A DNA stretch of 14,195 nucleotides from NCBI GenBank assembly GCA_002427975.1, contig DIZT01000242.1, positions 298 through 14,492 on the forward strand. Direction: 5' to 3'. The DNA is from Micrococcaceae bacterium UBA6021 (GTDB taxonomy: Bacteria > Actinomycetota > Actinomycetes > Actinomycetales > Micrococcaceae). Both the position numbers and the translations under genes were made by a program. This document shows positions 6,437 to 14,195 of the stretch, one piece after another; within the stretch, counting starts at the first letter, position 1; every line of letters begins with the position of its first letter. Below the pieces are notes generated by a model. It did not search any database. It had not been told where the DNA came from and saw only the letters and a list, made by a program, of their open reading frames with translations.

Positions 6437-7191
6437 GGCGCGCGCCGGAGGCGGCGGCGGGCCAGCAGCCAGAGCAGCACCCACGGCTCGCCAAACACCC
6501 GGTACGCCACGCGGCGCGGATGCAGCAGCAGTCGCCACGCCCATTCCAGCCCGAGCCTCCCCAGCCAGCGGGGTGCAAGCTTCTGGATTCCGGCCATTTG
6601 CTCGATGGCACCGCCCACTGTGCAGTAGATGGCTGGCGGCAGCGAGCCGAGCCGTCGCTGCAGCACTGATTCCTGCAGCGGCATGCCCAACCCGAGCAGG
6701 ACGAGCTGGGGTTGCTGCTCCGCGAGCCAGCCCACCGCGGCCGTTTCGACGTCGTCGTTCCAGCCTTCGCCGGGCAGCCCCGCCACCGTGGCTCCGGGAA
6801 CAATGCTCCTGAGTTTTTCGACGGCCAGGGCGTTCGCCGCGGCGCCGGCGCCCAGCACCGCAATACGTTCGAGGCCGGCAACCTCGCCCAGGGACGGCAA
6901 CCAGTCCGTGGAACCCAGCCGGTACTCCATGACCGGCCCCACGGCGTTGCCCGTCCGGCTCCACAGCCACAGCACCGGCGCCCCGTCCAGGAGCACCACG
7001 TCGCTGTCTTCATAAAGTGAGCGGAAGCCGGCGTCCGAATGTGCCAGCGTGACGCTGTGCAGGTTATGTCCGACGACGGTCCGCTTGGCCCCGTCGGCGA
7101 CAAACCCCGCCAGCACCTCCAGCAGCTCGTCCACCTTGAGCGGCGTGGCGTCCACGCCAAGGACGGGGATGTGCTGGCGTGCCAGGCTCAT
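6433..7191 (-). CDS. WecG/TagA/CpsF-family glycosyltransferase (GT26)
   Basis: Glycosyltransferase of 252 aa that typically adds the second sugar (N-acetylmannosamine or its uronic acid, or glucose) to a lipid-linked GlcNAc. Family landmarks: HNLHSVTLAHSD at 42-53, catalytic-type Asp69 in LLDGAPVLWLW, the RLGSTDWLP segment at 91-99, LLLGLGMPLQE at 164-174, VGGAIEQMAGIQKLAPRWL at 192-210 and the GLEWAWRLLLHPRRVAYR tail. Membrane association is through the C-terminal amphipathic, Arg-rich region. The ATG at 7191 overlaps the sua5 stop as ATGA and has GGGAG upstream. With wecA nearby, the pair resembles the TagO-TagA linkage-unit steps of wall teichoic acid (inference). The acceptor and donor are not proven, so no gene symbol is given. 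Confidence 0.88.
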   Translation of the reverse strand: MSLARQHIPVLGVDATPLKVDELLEVLAGFVADGAKRTVVGHNLHSVTLAHSDAGFRSLYEDSDVVLLDGAPVLWLWSRTGNAVGPVMEYRLGSTDWLPSLGEVAGLERIAVLGAGAAANALAVEKLRSIVPGATVAGLPGEGWNDDVETAAVGWLAEQQPQLVLLGLGMPLQESVLQRRLGSLPPAIYCTVGGAIEQMAGIQKLAPRWLGRLGLEWAWRLLLHPRRVAYRVFGEPWVLLWLLARRRLRRAP

Positions 7192-7964
7192 CCGTCCGTC
7201 TCCCGGACCGGCGCGGCCGGCTGTTCAGGGGCTGGTTCGGGAGACTCCTCCTGTGCGTGATCCGCGTGCTCTTCAGGGCTCTCCCCGTCCTCAGCCATCG
7301 GAATTTCGCCCAGGCCCAGGACGCCCGGAACATGCTCCCGCAACCGTTCCAGGGACACTGCGCCGTTGCGCACTACCCGCAGGAGCGGCCCGGTGGCGTC
7401 CACGATCGTGGAGGGCACGGCGTCCGTTCCCTCCACGGGCCGGAAACCGCCTTCGAGGTAGACCTCCACCGACTCGGCGAGCTGGGCGCGTGCCTCGGCC
7501 GCGGTCTGTGCCGGCGGCTGGCCGGTCCGGTTGGCGGAGGAGACTGCCAGCGGCCCGGTCAGCGTCAGGAGTTCCTGGGCCACCTCGTCGGCGGGCATGC
7601 GAAGGGCCACGGTTCCCTGGGTCTCGCCCAGGTCCCAGTCAAGTGACGGCTGGGCGTGCAGGATCAGGGTCAGTCCGCCCGGCCAAAATGCCTCAGCGAG
7701 CTTGCGGGCATCGGCGGAAACATCCGTGGCCAGGCCGTCCAGGGCATTGATCCGGGGAATGAGCACCGGCGGCGGCATGGCGCGGCTGCGCCCTTTGGAG
7801 ACCAACAGCATGGTGACGGCCTGCGGCGAGAAAGCATCGGCGGCAATCCCGTAGACCGTGTCCGTGGGGAACACCACGCACTTCTTTTCGCTGATGGCAC
7901 GCTGGGCATGCTCCAGGCCCAGGGCGCGCTGATCCTCTGACGTGCAGTTATAGGTTGTGGTCAC
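7188..7964 (-). CDS. L-threonylcarbamoyladenylate synthase (Sua5/YrdC/TsaC family)
   Basis: Makes threonylcarbamoyl-AMP from threonine, bicarbonate and ATP, the first step of t6A modification at position 37 of ANN-decoding tRNAs. The protein is 258 aa. The YrdC domain covers about residues 12-210 with FPTDTVYGIAADAF at 32-45, the SKGRSRAMPPPVLIPR loop at 56-71, WPGGLTLIL at 94-102, LAVSSANRTGQPP at 139-151 and PSTIVDATGPLLRVVRNGAV at 184-203. Instead of a Sua5 C-terminal domain it ends in an acidic, Pro-rich tail of about 40 residues (215-258) that looks disordered. The start is GTG at 7964, 15 bases after the prmC stop, with a weak ribosome binding site, suggesting coupled translation. By position it matches M. 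tuberculosis Rv1301. Confidence 0.93.
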   Translation of the reverse strand: MTTTYNCTSEDQRALGLEHAQRAISEKKCVVFPTDTVYGIAADAFSPQAVTMLLVSKGRSRAMPPPVLIPRINALDGLATDVSADARKLAEAFWPGGLTLILHAQPSLDWDLGETQGTVALRMPADEVAQELLTLTGPLAVSSANRTGQPPAQTAAEARAQLAESVEVYLEGGFRPVEGTDAVPSTIVDATGPLLRVVRNGAVSLERLREHVPGVLGLGEIPMAEDGESPEEHADHAQEESPEPAPEQPAAPVRETDG

Positions 7965-7979
7965 TGGCCTATTCTTTCA

Positions 7980-8849
7980 TCACTCGTGGTGCGGGCCGGC
8001 AAGCACGGCGCTTGTAGCGCGCTCCTTGCCGTTGAGATCCAGATGTGTGGTGATCCCCGTCCAGACTCCCGTCCGGTTCATCATGGCGGCGATCCAGCCG
8101 GACTGGACCTCAGCATGTTCCATCACGAAGTAGCCGCCGGGAACCAGCAGCCGGGCAGCCGAGGCGGCCGCCGCCGTCGGGAGTTCCATGCCGTCCGCTC
8201 CCCCGCCGTACAGGGCTTCGGGAGGATCGTGCAGGGCAACTTCGGGTTCGTTCGGGATGGCTTCGGCGGGAATGTAGGGCGGGTTGGAAATCACGACGTC
8301 GAAAGTTCCGTTGAGTTCCGGCAGCGCGTTGCGCAGGTCCCCCAGCACCAGTTTGACTCCCAGCGGCGCCAGGTTCCTGGCTGCCCACGCATGGGCGAAC
8401 GGACTGAACTCCACCGCGTGGACTTCAGCACCGGGCACCTCGTGGGCGATGGACCCGGCGATCGCGCCCGACCCCGTACCCAGGTCCACAATCCGCGGAT
8501 GGGACATGCCCTTGACGTGGTCGATGACGAGCTGGACGACTGACTCGGTCTCCGGGCGTGGGATGAAGACCCCCGGACCGACGGCGAGCTCCAGGTACCT
8601 GAAGTGCGCCACTCCGGTGATGTGCTGGAGCGGGATCCGTTGGGCCCGTTCGGCGACAAGTTCGCCATAGCCCGCCGGCGCCGGGGTGTCCCCCAGCATC
8701 ATGGCCCGGAGCCTGCCGAGCCCCACACCGAGCAGGTGGTCCGCCAGGAGTTCCGCATCGACGCGGGGGCTGGGAACCCCTGCGTCCCGGAGGATCGCCG
8801 TGGCCTCGCTGACGGCAGCCGCAAGGGACTGCTCCGACCCGTCTGTCAT
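7980..8849 (-). CDS. prmC: Peptide chain release factor N5-glutamine methyltransferase (PrmC/HemK)
   Basis: SAM-dependent methyltransferase that methylates the glutamine of the GGQ motif in RF1 and RF2, raising termination efficiency. The protein is 289 aa, the usual length. The N-terminal helical domain includes PLQHITGVAHFRYLEL at 73-88. The catalytic domain has IPRPETE at 96-102, the SAM-binding DLGTGSG at 122-128, and the NPPY signature at 189-192 that binds the target glutamine. The ATG at 8849 lies 13 bases after the last base of the RF1 gene and lacks a clear ribosome binding site, so translation is probably coupled to prfA. Being next to its own substrate gene is a common bacterial arrangement. 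Confidence 0.96.
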   Translation of the reverse strand: MTDGSEQSLAAAVSEATAILRDAGVPSPRVDAELLADHLLGVGLGRLRAMMLGDTPAPAGYGELVAERAQRIPLQHITGVAHFRYLELAVGPGVFIPRPETESVVQLVIDHVKGMSHPRIVDLGTGSGAIAGSIAHEVPGAEVHAVEFSPFAHAWAARNLAPLGVKLVLGDLRNALPELNGTFDVVISNPPYIPAEAIPNEPEVALHDPPEALYGGGADGMELPTAAAASAARLLVPGGYFVMEHAEVQSGWIAAMMNRTGVWTGITTHLDLNGKERATSAVLAGPHHE

Positions 8850-8861
8850 CGGCGCAGGGGG

Positions 8862-9935
8862 CTATTCGCCGATGGCGTCCAGGCGTGCCTGTTCGTCCAT
8901 CTCGATGGCTGACTGGATGACCGGCTCCAGATCGCCGTTCATGACCTGGTCCAGGTTGTACGCCTTGTAGCCGGTGCGGTGGTCCGCGATCCGGTTTTCC
9001 GGGTAGTTGTACGTGCGGATGCGCTCCGAACGGTCCATGGTGCGGATCTGCGACTTGCGCTGGGCCGAGTTCTCGGCGTCGATGATTTCCTGCTGGTGGG
9101 CCAGGATGCGGGCGCGGAGCACGCGCATCCCTGCTTCGCGGTTCTGCAGCTGGGATTTTTCGTTCTGCATGGCCACCACGATGCCGGTGGGAAGGTGCGT
9201 GAGGCGGACAGCCGAGTCCGTGGTGTTCACGGACTGGCCACCGGGACCCGAGGACCGGTAGACGTCGATCTTGAGGTCGTTCTGGTTGATTTCAAGCTCT
9301 TCGGGCTCGTCAACTTCCGGCAGGACCAGGACGCCGGCAGCGGAAGTGTGGATGCGGCCCTGCGATTCGGTGACGGGCACACGCTGCACGCGGTGGACAC
9401 CGCCTTCGAACTTGAGCCGCGCGTAGACGCCCTCGGCAGGATCGTTCGAGTTTCCCTTGACGGCCATCTGGACGTCCTTGTAGCCGCCCAGGTCGGATTC
9501 GGTGGCAGAAATAAGTTCGGTCTTCCAGCCGCGGGATTCCGCGTACCGGGTGTACATCCGCAGGAGGTCGCCGGCGAACAGGGCGGCTTCGTCGCCGCCT
9601 TCGCCACCCTTGACCTCAAGGATCACGTTGCGGGCGTCGTCAGGGTCCCGCGGAATGAGCAGCCGCCGCAGGTTGGCCGAAGCAGCCTCCATCGCAACTT
9701 CCAGCTCAGGCACCTCGGCTGCGAACTCCGGATCCTCCGAAGCCATCTCCGTCGCAGCAGCAAGATCATCCCGGAGGGCTTCCCACTTGTGATAGGCCTC
9801 AACAATGCCGTTCAGCTGGGCAGACCGCCGCCCCAGCTTCCGAGCCAGCCGCTGGTCAGCATAAACAGCAGGATCACCAAGCTGCGCCTGGATGGCATCA
9901 TGCTCATCAAGCAGGCCCTGTACGGACTCAAACAT
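8862..9935 (-). CDS. prfA: Peptide chain release factor 1
   Basis: RF1, which recognises UAA and UAG in the ribosomal A site and triggers peptide release. The protein is 357 aa, standard for the family. The stop-codon recognition motif PVT is at 187-189 ([15 protein letters not shown]). The catalytic GGQ is at 232-234 in [17 protein letters not shown]; Gln233-234 region is the target of PrmC, encoded next. The C-terminal [19 protein letters not shown] at about 307-325 is characteristic of RF1. The start is ATG at 9935 with GAAAGG 9 bases upstream. Upstream lies the palindromic gap after rho instead of rpmE. Confidence 0.97.
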   Translation of the reverse strand: MFESVQGLLDEHDAIQAQLGDPAVYADQRLARKLGRRSAQLNGIVEAYHKWEALRDDLAAATEMASEDPEFAAEVPELEVAMEAASANLRRLLIPRDPDDARNVILEVKGGEGGDEAALFAGDLLRMYTRYAESRGWKTELISATESDLGGYKDVQMAVKGNSNDPAEGVYARLKFEGGVHRVQRVPVTESQGRIHTSAAGVLVLPEVDEPEELEINQNDLKIDVYRSSGPGGQSVNTTDSAVRLTHLPTGIVVAMQNEKSQLQNREAGMRVLRARILAHQQEIIDAENSAQRKSQIRTMDRSERIRTYNYPENRIADHRTGYKAYNLDQVMNGDLEPVIQSAIEMDEQARLDAIGE

Positions 9936-10003
9936 TTGTCATTACCTTTCAACGCTCTGCGTATAAGTCTAGTAACGCAGACAGCGGGAGGTGACGGGCG
10001 GTC
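9936..10003 (-). promoter_or_regulatory. prfA 5' leader with a short hairpin
   Basis: The 68 bases before prfA contain a 7-bp inverted repeat TCTGCGT/ACGCAGA (9956-9962 and 9975-9981). Its 12-base loop includes, on the minus strand, TAGACT, a weak -10-like sequence. No matching -35 is seen, so whether prfA has its own promoter here is open. Confidence 0.25.
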
Positions 10004-10176
10004 GCCGTCGTATATTTTTGCCGGCCAGGGAGTGCGGTCGATGACTCCCAACCTTCGCAAGCTCAGGTCGGGTCCCTCGTCATCTCCCTTGCGGGCCTGT
10101 CGGAGCGTTGCTGCTGACGTACGCAGTATGTCAGCAGCAACGCGAAGGGGCGGGGCCGGCAAAAATATGCGACGGC
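10004..10176. repeat. Compound palindromic element with 23-base terminal inverted repeats
   Basis: The ends are 23-base inverted repeats (10004-10026 and 10154-10176), matching at 22 of 23 positions. The one exception is a G-U pair in plus-strand RNA. Inside are three further stems: GGGAGT/ACTCCC (10028-10033, 10044-10049), CGCAAG/CTTGCG (10056-10061, 10088-10093), and a 17-base stem (10105-10121, 10127-10143) with a 5-base loop and one G-U pair. Together they allow a cloverleaf-like fold. There is no credible gene, no transposase and no clear target-site duplication. It could be a MITE or REP-type dispersed repeat, or a structured RNA. The structure is seen directly; its nature is inferred. 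Confidence 0.7.
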
Positions 10177-10184
10177 CCCACCCC
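10147..10184 (-). terminator. GC-rich stem-loop directly after the rho stop codon (possible terminator)
   Basis: GGGGCGGGGCC (10147-10157) and GGCCCCACCCC (10174-10184) pair over 11 positions with one G-U in the minus-strand RNA and a 16-base loop that contains the T5 run. It begins 8 bases after the rho stop codon. No U-tract follows the stem, so it is not a classical intrinsic terminator. It may slow polymerase or protect the rho mRNA 3' end. It uses the same bases as one arm of the long inverted repeat, so the two folds exclude each other. Confidence 0.35.
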
Positions 10185-10192
10185 AAACACAG

Positions 10193-12369
<2,177 letters not shown>

Positions 12370-12373
<4 letters not shown>

Positions 12374-12522
12374 GAAGGATCCTTCCCCCTCGACGGCGTC
12401 CAGACTGGGAGCTGGACGCGATGATTTGATCTGGGCTGCAGTTCAGATCTGCAGCCGACTTTTTCGGTCTTGCCGGTTGGATTTCGGCCAGCAGGGCCGG
12501 GATACTGATTCACCTCACGCAC
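12370..12522 (-). CDS. Possible upstream reading frame overlapping the rho start (uncertain)
   Basis: A GTG-started frame of 50 codons (or 47 from GTG at 12513) ends in TGA overlapping the rho GTG as GTGA. Peptide start: MREVNQYPGPAGRNP. It spans the stem-loops of the leader, so its translation would disturb them. It has no good ribosome binding site, its composition is not clearly gene-like, and no family is recognised. It may be chance. Confidence 0.15.
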
Positions 12523-12614
12523 CGATTAATGGCGGGGCGCCGGGCTGACGATTCAGGGGCAGACAATTCAAGACTGCAGATTCCTGCGACAGACCAAGCA
12601 GGCGGCACCGGAAA

Positions 12615-12643
12615 ATATTGCGCAGTAGGAGACCAATTAACAA
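12615..12643 (-). promoter_or_regulatory. Weak candidate promoter for rho
   Basis: On the minus strand TTGTTA (12638-12643) is followed after exactly 17 bases by CAATAT (12615-12620). This is an AT-rich patch in a GC-rich region and would give a leader of about 235 bases. The -10 match is poor (3 of 6), so this is only a candidate. Readthrough from thrB is an alternative. Confidence 0.25.
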
Positions 12644-12656
12644 CTGAATGCAGTTG
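12641..12656 (-). terminator. Weak terminator-like hairpin after thrB
   Basis: CAACTG (12641-12646), a 4-base loop, CAGTTG (12651-12656) starts about 4 bases after the thrB stop. In the minus-strand transcript it is followed by UUAAUU, not a true U-run. The stem is short, so termination would be weak at best. It overlaps the candidate -35 box of rho. Confidence 0.25.
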
Positions 12657-12660
12657 CAGA

Positions 12661-13650
12661 TCAGATAGGCGGAATTACCGCCGGTGCAAGTTCCACCTTA
12701 GCACCTTCGACGTCCACTGCCAGCTTCAGCACGCGCCAGCCGATGCCCGGCGTGTTGGCCGCCGTGAATGTCTCGATCAACGTGAGCACCTCGGCGGCTT
12801 CCGCTTCGCCGTTGGCGAGGACCAGGACGGTGGGTCCGGCGCCCGAAACAACTGCCGCGTGGCCCGCGTTGCGCAGCGCCCTGATCAGCGCAGCACTGGG
12901 GCGCATGGCCTCGGCCCGGTAGCTCTGGTGGAGGTAGTCCTCTGTCCCGGCGTGCAGGAACTCAGGCTTCTGGGTCAAGGCGTGGATGAGCAGCGCGGCC
13001 CGGCCGGAGTTCATGGCCGCGGCATGATGACCCACTGACGCCGGCAGCAGCGCGCGCGCGGCCTCGGTGGACAGTTCAAAATCGGGGACGGCCACGATGG
13101 GAATCACGGAACCGGCCACTGTGGCGCACGTGCTGCTGTACCGGTCACTGTCCTGCCACGACAGCGCCAGTCCGCCGAAAATCGCGGGCGCGACGTTGTC
13201 CGGGTGGCCTTCCATCTCGCTGGTCAGCTGCAGGATCCAGTCCCGCCCGCGCTGTGCCACCTCGGGCACCATCGCGTTCGCGGCTGAGACGGCCGCCACC
13301 ACGGCCGATGCCGATGAACCCAGGCCGCGGCCATGGGGGTTGACGTTCGTCGCCGTAATCCTGAGACCGCCGTGCCGGTAGCCGAGCTTGGAAAAGGCAG
13401 CCTCCATCGCCCGGACCACCAGGTGGCTGGCATCCCGGGGCAGCGTGTCCGCACCTTCGCCGCTGAGCTCGAACACGAGTTCGTCGGTTTCGAGGCTCTC
13501 CACCGTCAGGGTGTCGTGCAGTGCCAGGGCCAGGCCCAGGCTGTCGTAACCCGGTCCGAGGTTGGCACTGGTGGCCGGGACCCTGACGGTGACGCGCTGT
13601 CCTATCTCGACGACGGGCAGGTCAACGGCGGTGGGCGAGGTGGTTTCCAC
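12661..13650 (-). CDS. thrB: Homoserine kinase
   Basis: Phosphorylates L-homoserine with ATP to O-phosphohomoserine, the substrate of the threonine synthase encoded just upstream. The protein is a 329-aa GHMP-family kinase. Motif 1 is PATSANLGPGYDSLG at 25-39, the ATP-binding motif 2 is PHGRGLGSSASA at 105-116, HPDNVAP is at 149-155, and motif 3 SGAGPT is at 269-274. The length is usual for actinobacteria. The GTG at 13650 lies two bases after the thrC stop, with GGAAGA about 9 bases upstream inside the thrC end, so translation is almost certainly coupled. The stop at 12661-12663 is followed by a weak hairpin and then the rho leader. Confidence 0.96.
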   Translation of the reverse strand: METTSPTAVDLPVVEIGQRVTVRVPATSANLGPGYDSLGLALALHDTLTVESLETDELVFELSGEGADTLPRDASHLVVRAMEAAFSKLGYRHGGLRITATNVNPHGRGLGSSASAVVAAVSAANAMVPEVAQRGRDWILQLTSEMEGHPDNVAPAIFGGLALSWQDSDRYSSTCATVAGSVIPIVAVPDFELSTEAARALLPASVGHHAAAMNSGRAALLIHALTQKPEFLHAGTEDYLHQSYRAEAMRPSAALIRALRNAGHAAVVSGAGPTVLVLANGEAEAAEVLTLIETFTAANTPGIGWRVLKLAVDVEGAKVELAPAVIPPI

Positions 13651-13652
13651 GG

Positions 13653-14195
13653 CTATTTTTCTTCCAGTCCCAGCTCAGCTGCAACGGTCACAACGTCATT
13701 GGAGACCTTGACGGGCTGCACTTCGCTGCCATCCTCGGTCCGCAGGGCCCACTGGGGGTCCTTGAGGCCGTGGCCGGTGACGGTGATAACGATCGTCTTG
13801 CCGGTGGGAACTTCACCGGCGGCGTGCTTTTTGAGCAGGCCGGCCACACCGGCGGCGGAGCCGGGCTCCACAAAAACGCCTTCGCGGGCGGACAGCCAAC
13901 GGTGGGCATCCAGGATCTGCTCGTCAGTCACGGCGTCGATGAATCCGCCGGACTCGTCGCGGGCAGCGATGGCACCGTCCCAGGAGGCCGGGTTGCCGAT
14001 CCGGATGGCAGTGGCGATGGTGTCCGGCTCCAGGATGGGGTGCCCCGCCACGAACGGTGCCGCGCCGGCGGCCTGGAAGCCCCACATCTGCGGGGTTTTG
14101 GTGGACACGGCAGGCAAAGTTCCGGCTGTTTCGGATTCGAACGGCGCCGAGTACTCCTTGTAGCCCTTCCAGTACGCGGTGATGTTGCCGGCGTT
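13653..14195 (-). CDS. thrC: Threonine synthase (C-terminal 180 residues; gene runs off the window end)
   Basis: Pyridoxal-phosphate enzyme that converts O-phosphohomoserine to threonine. Only the C-terminal part is inside the window. The frame is open to the last base and begins NAGNITAYWKGYKEY, a well-known threonine synthase segment of the PLP-binding region. It is followed by PQMWGFQAAGAAPFV, then IATAIRIGNPASWDGA, FIDAVTDEQILDAHRWL, GVFVEPGSAAGVAGLLK and a final domain ending AAELGLEEK. The fold is type II PLP-dependent. The catalytic lysine lies in the missing N-terminal part. The stop TAG is two bases before the thrB start. An in-frame TTG at 14117 is internal and is not the real start. 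Confidence 0.95.
   Translation of the reverse strand, partial: NAGNITAYWKGYKEYSAPFESETAGTLPAVSTKTPQMWGFQAAGAAPFVAGHPILEPDTIATAIRIGNPASWDGAIAARDESGGFIDAVTDEQILDAHRWLSAREGVFVEPGSAAGVAGLLKKHAAGEVPTGKTIVITVTGHGLKDPQWALRTEDGSEVQPVKVSNDVVTVAAELGLEEK

Larger units (their letters stand above)
12374..12660 (-). promoter_or_regulatory. Structured 5' leader of rho
   Basis: This 287-base thrB-rho gap holds several perfect stems. GCGTCCAG/CTGGACGC (12396-12403, 12412-12419) has an 8-base loop. GGCTGCAG/CTGCAGCC (12434-12441, 12449-12456) has a 7-base loop. An alternative stem GATCTG/CAGATC (12428-12433, 12444-12449) uses bases of the second stem's loop and arms, so the two cannot form together. In E. coli, rho is known to regulate its own expression through premature termination in its leader. 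A similar attenuation here is a reasonable but untested inference. Confidence 0.45.

Noticed and set aside
9812..10186. 124-codon minus-strand open frame across the rho-prfA gap
   Set aside because: It reads straight through the palindromic element and into the prfA coding region in another frame, has no ribosome binding site and no recognisable domain. If the element is dispersed, similar false frames may be annotated elsewhere.
9936..10192. rpmE (L31) hidden in the rho-prfA gap
   Set aside because: No frame in the gap gives an L31-like sequence such as its conserved N-terminus or Cys residues.

Overview
The window looks like a chromosomal housekeeping region from a high-GC actinobacterium, most likely a member of the Micrococcaceae close to Arthrobacter/Pseudarthrobacter. 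This placement is inferred from strong G/C bias at third codon positions, from a Rho factor with a long Ala-rich and Arg/Asp/Asn-rich N-terminal insertion, and from gene order. Apart from one glycosyltransferase, every gene is on the minus strand. In the direction of transcription the order is thrC-thrB-rho-prfA-prmC-sua5-wecG, then wecA-atpI-atpZ-atpB-atpE-atpF-atpH-atpA. As I recall it, the Mycobacterium tuberculosis order is thrC-thrB-rho-rpmE-prfA-hemK-Rv1301-rfe-Rv1303-atpB. The window matches that order with two differences: rpmE is missing between rho and prfA, and two glycosyltransferase genes sit between sua5 and wecA.

Region by region (window coordinates): 1-530 is the 5' part of atpA. 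614-3145 holds atpH, atpF, atpE and atpB (peripheral stalk, c-ring and a subunit). 3227-4040 holds two small membrane proteins, AtpZ-like and AtpI-like, which open the ATP synthase operon. A candidate operon promoter lies at 4099-4127. 4134-5246 is a WecA/TagO-type polyprenyl-phosphate GlcNAc-1-phosphate transferase. 5247-5539 is a divergent regulatory region leading to a plus-strand GlfT-like GT2 glycosyltransferase (5540-6436). That gene converges, with overlapping stop codons, on a WecG/TagA/CpsF glycosyltransferase (6433-7191). 7188-9935 is a tightly packed translation block: Sua5/TsaC (tRNA t6A), PrmC and its substrate RF1. 9936-10192 is a non-coding gap filled by an elaborate nested palindromic element. 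10193-12373 is rho, preceded by a 287-base leader with several stem-loops. 12661 to the end holds thrB and the C-terminal part of thrC.

The genes form four functional groups: threonine biosynthesis (thrC, thrB), transcription and translation termination with tRNA modification (rho, prfA, prmC, sua5), undecaprenyl-linked surface glycan synthesis (wecG, GT2, wecA), and the F1Fo ATP synthase. I found no CRISPR array, tRNA, rRNA, transposase or prophage gene. The signal least explained by ordinary annotation is the 10004-10184 palindromic element. It has 23-base terminal inverted repeats, an internal 17-bp hairpin and further stems that can form a cloverleaf-like fold. It occupies the place where rpmE would be expected. 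It may be a MITE/REP-like dispersed repeat or a structured RNA; deciding needs a genome-wide search that I could not run.
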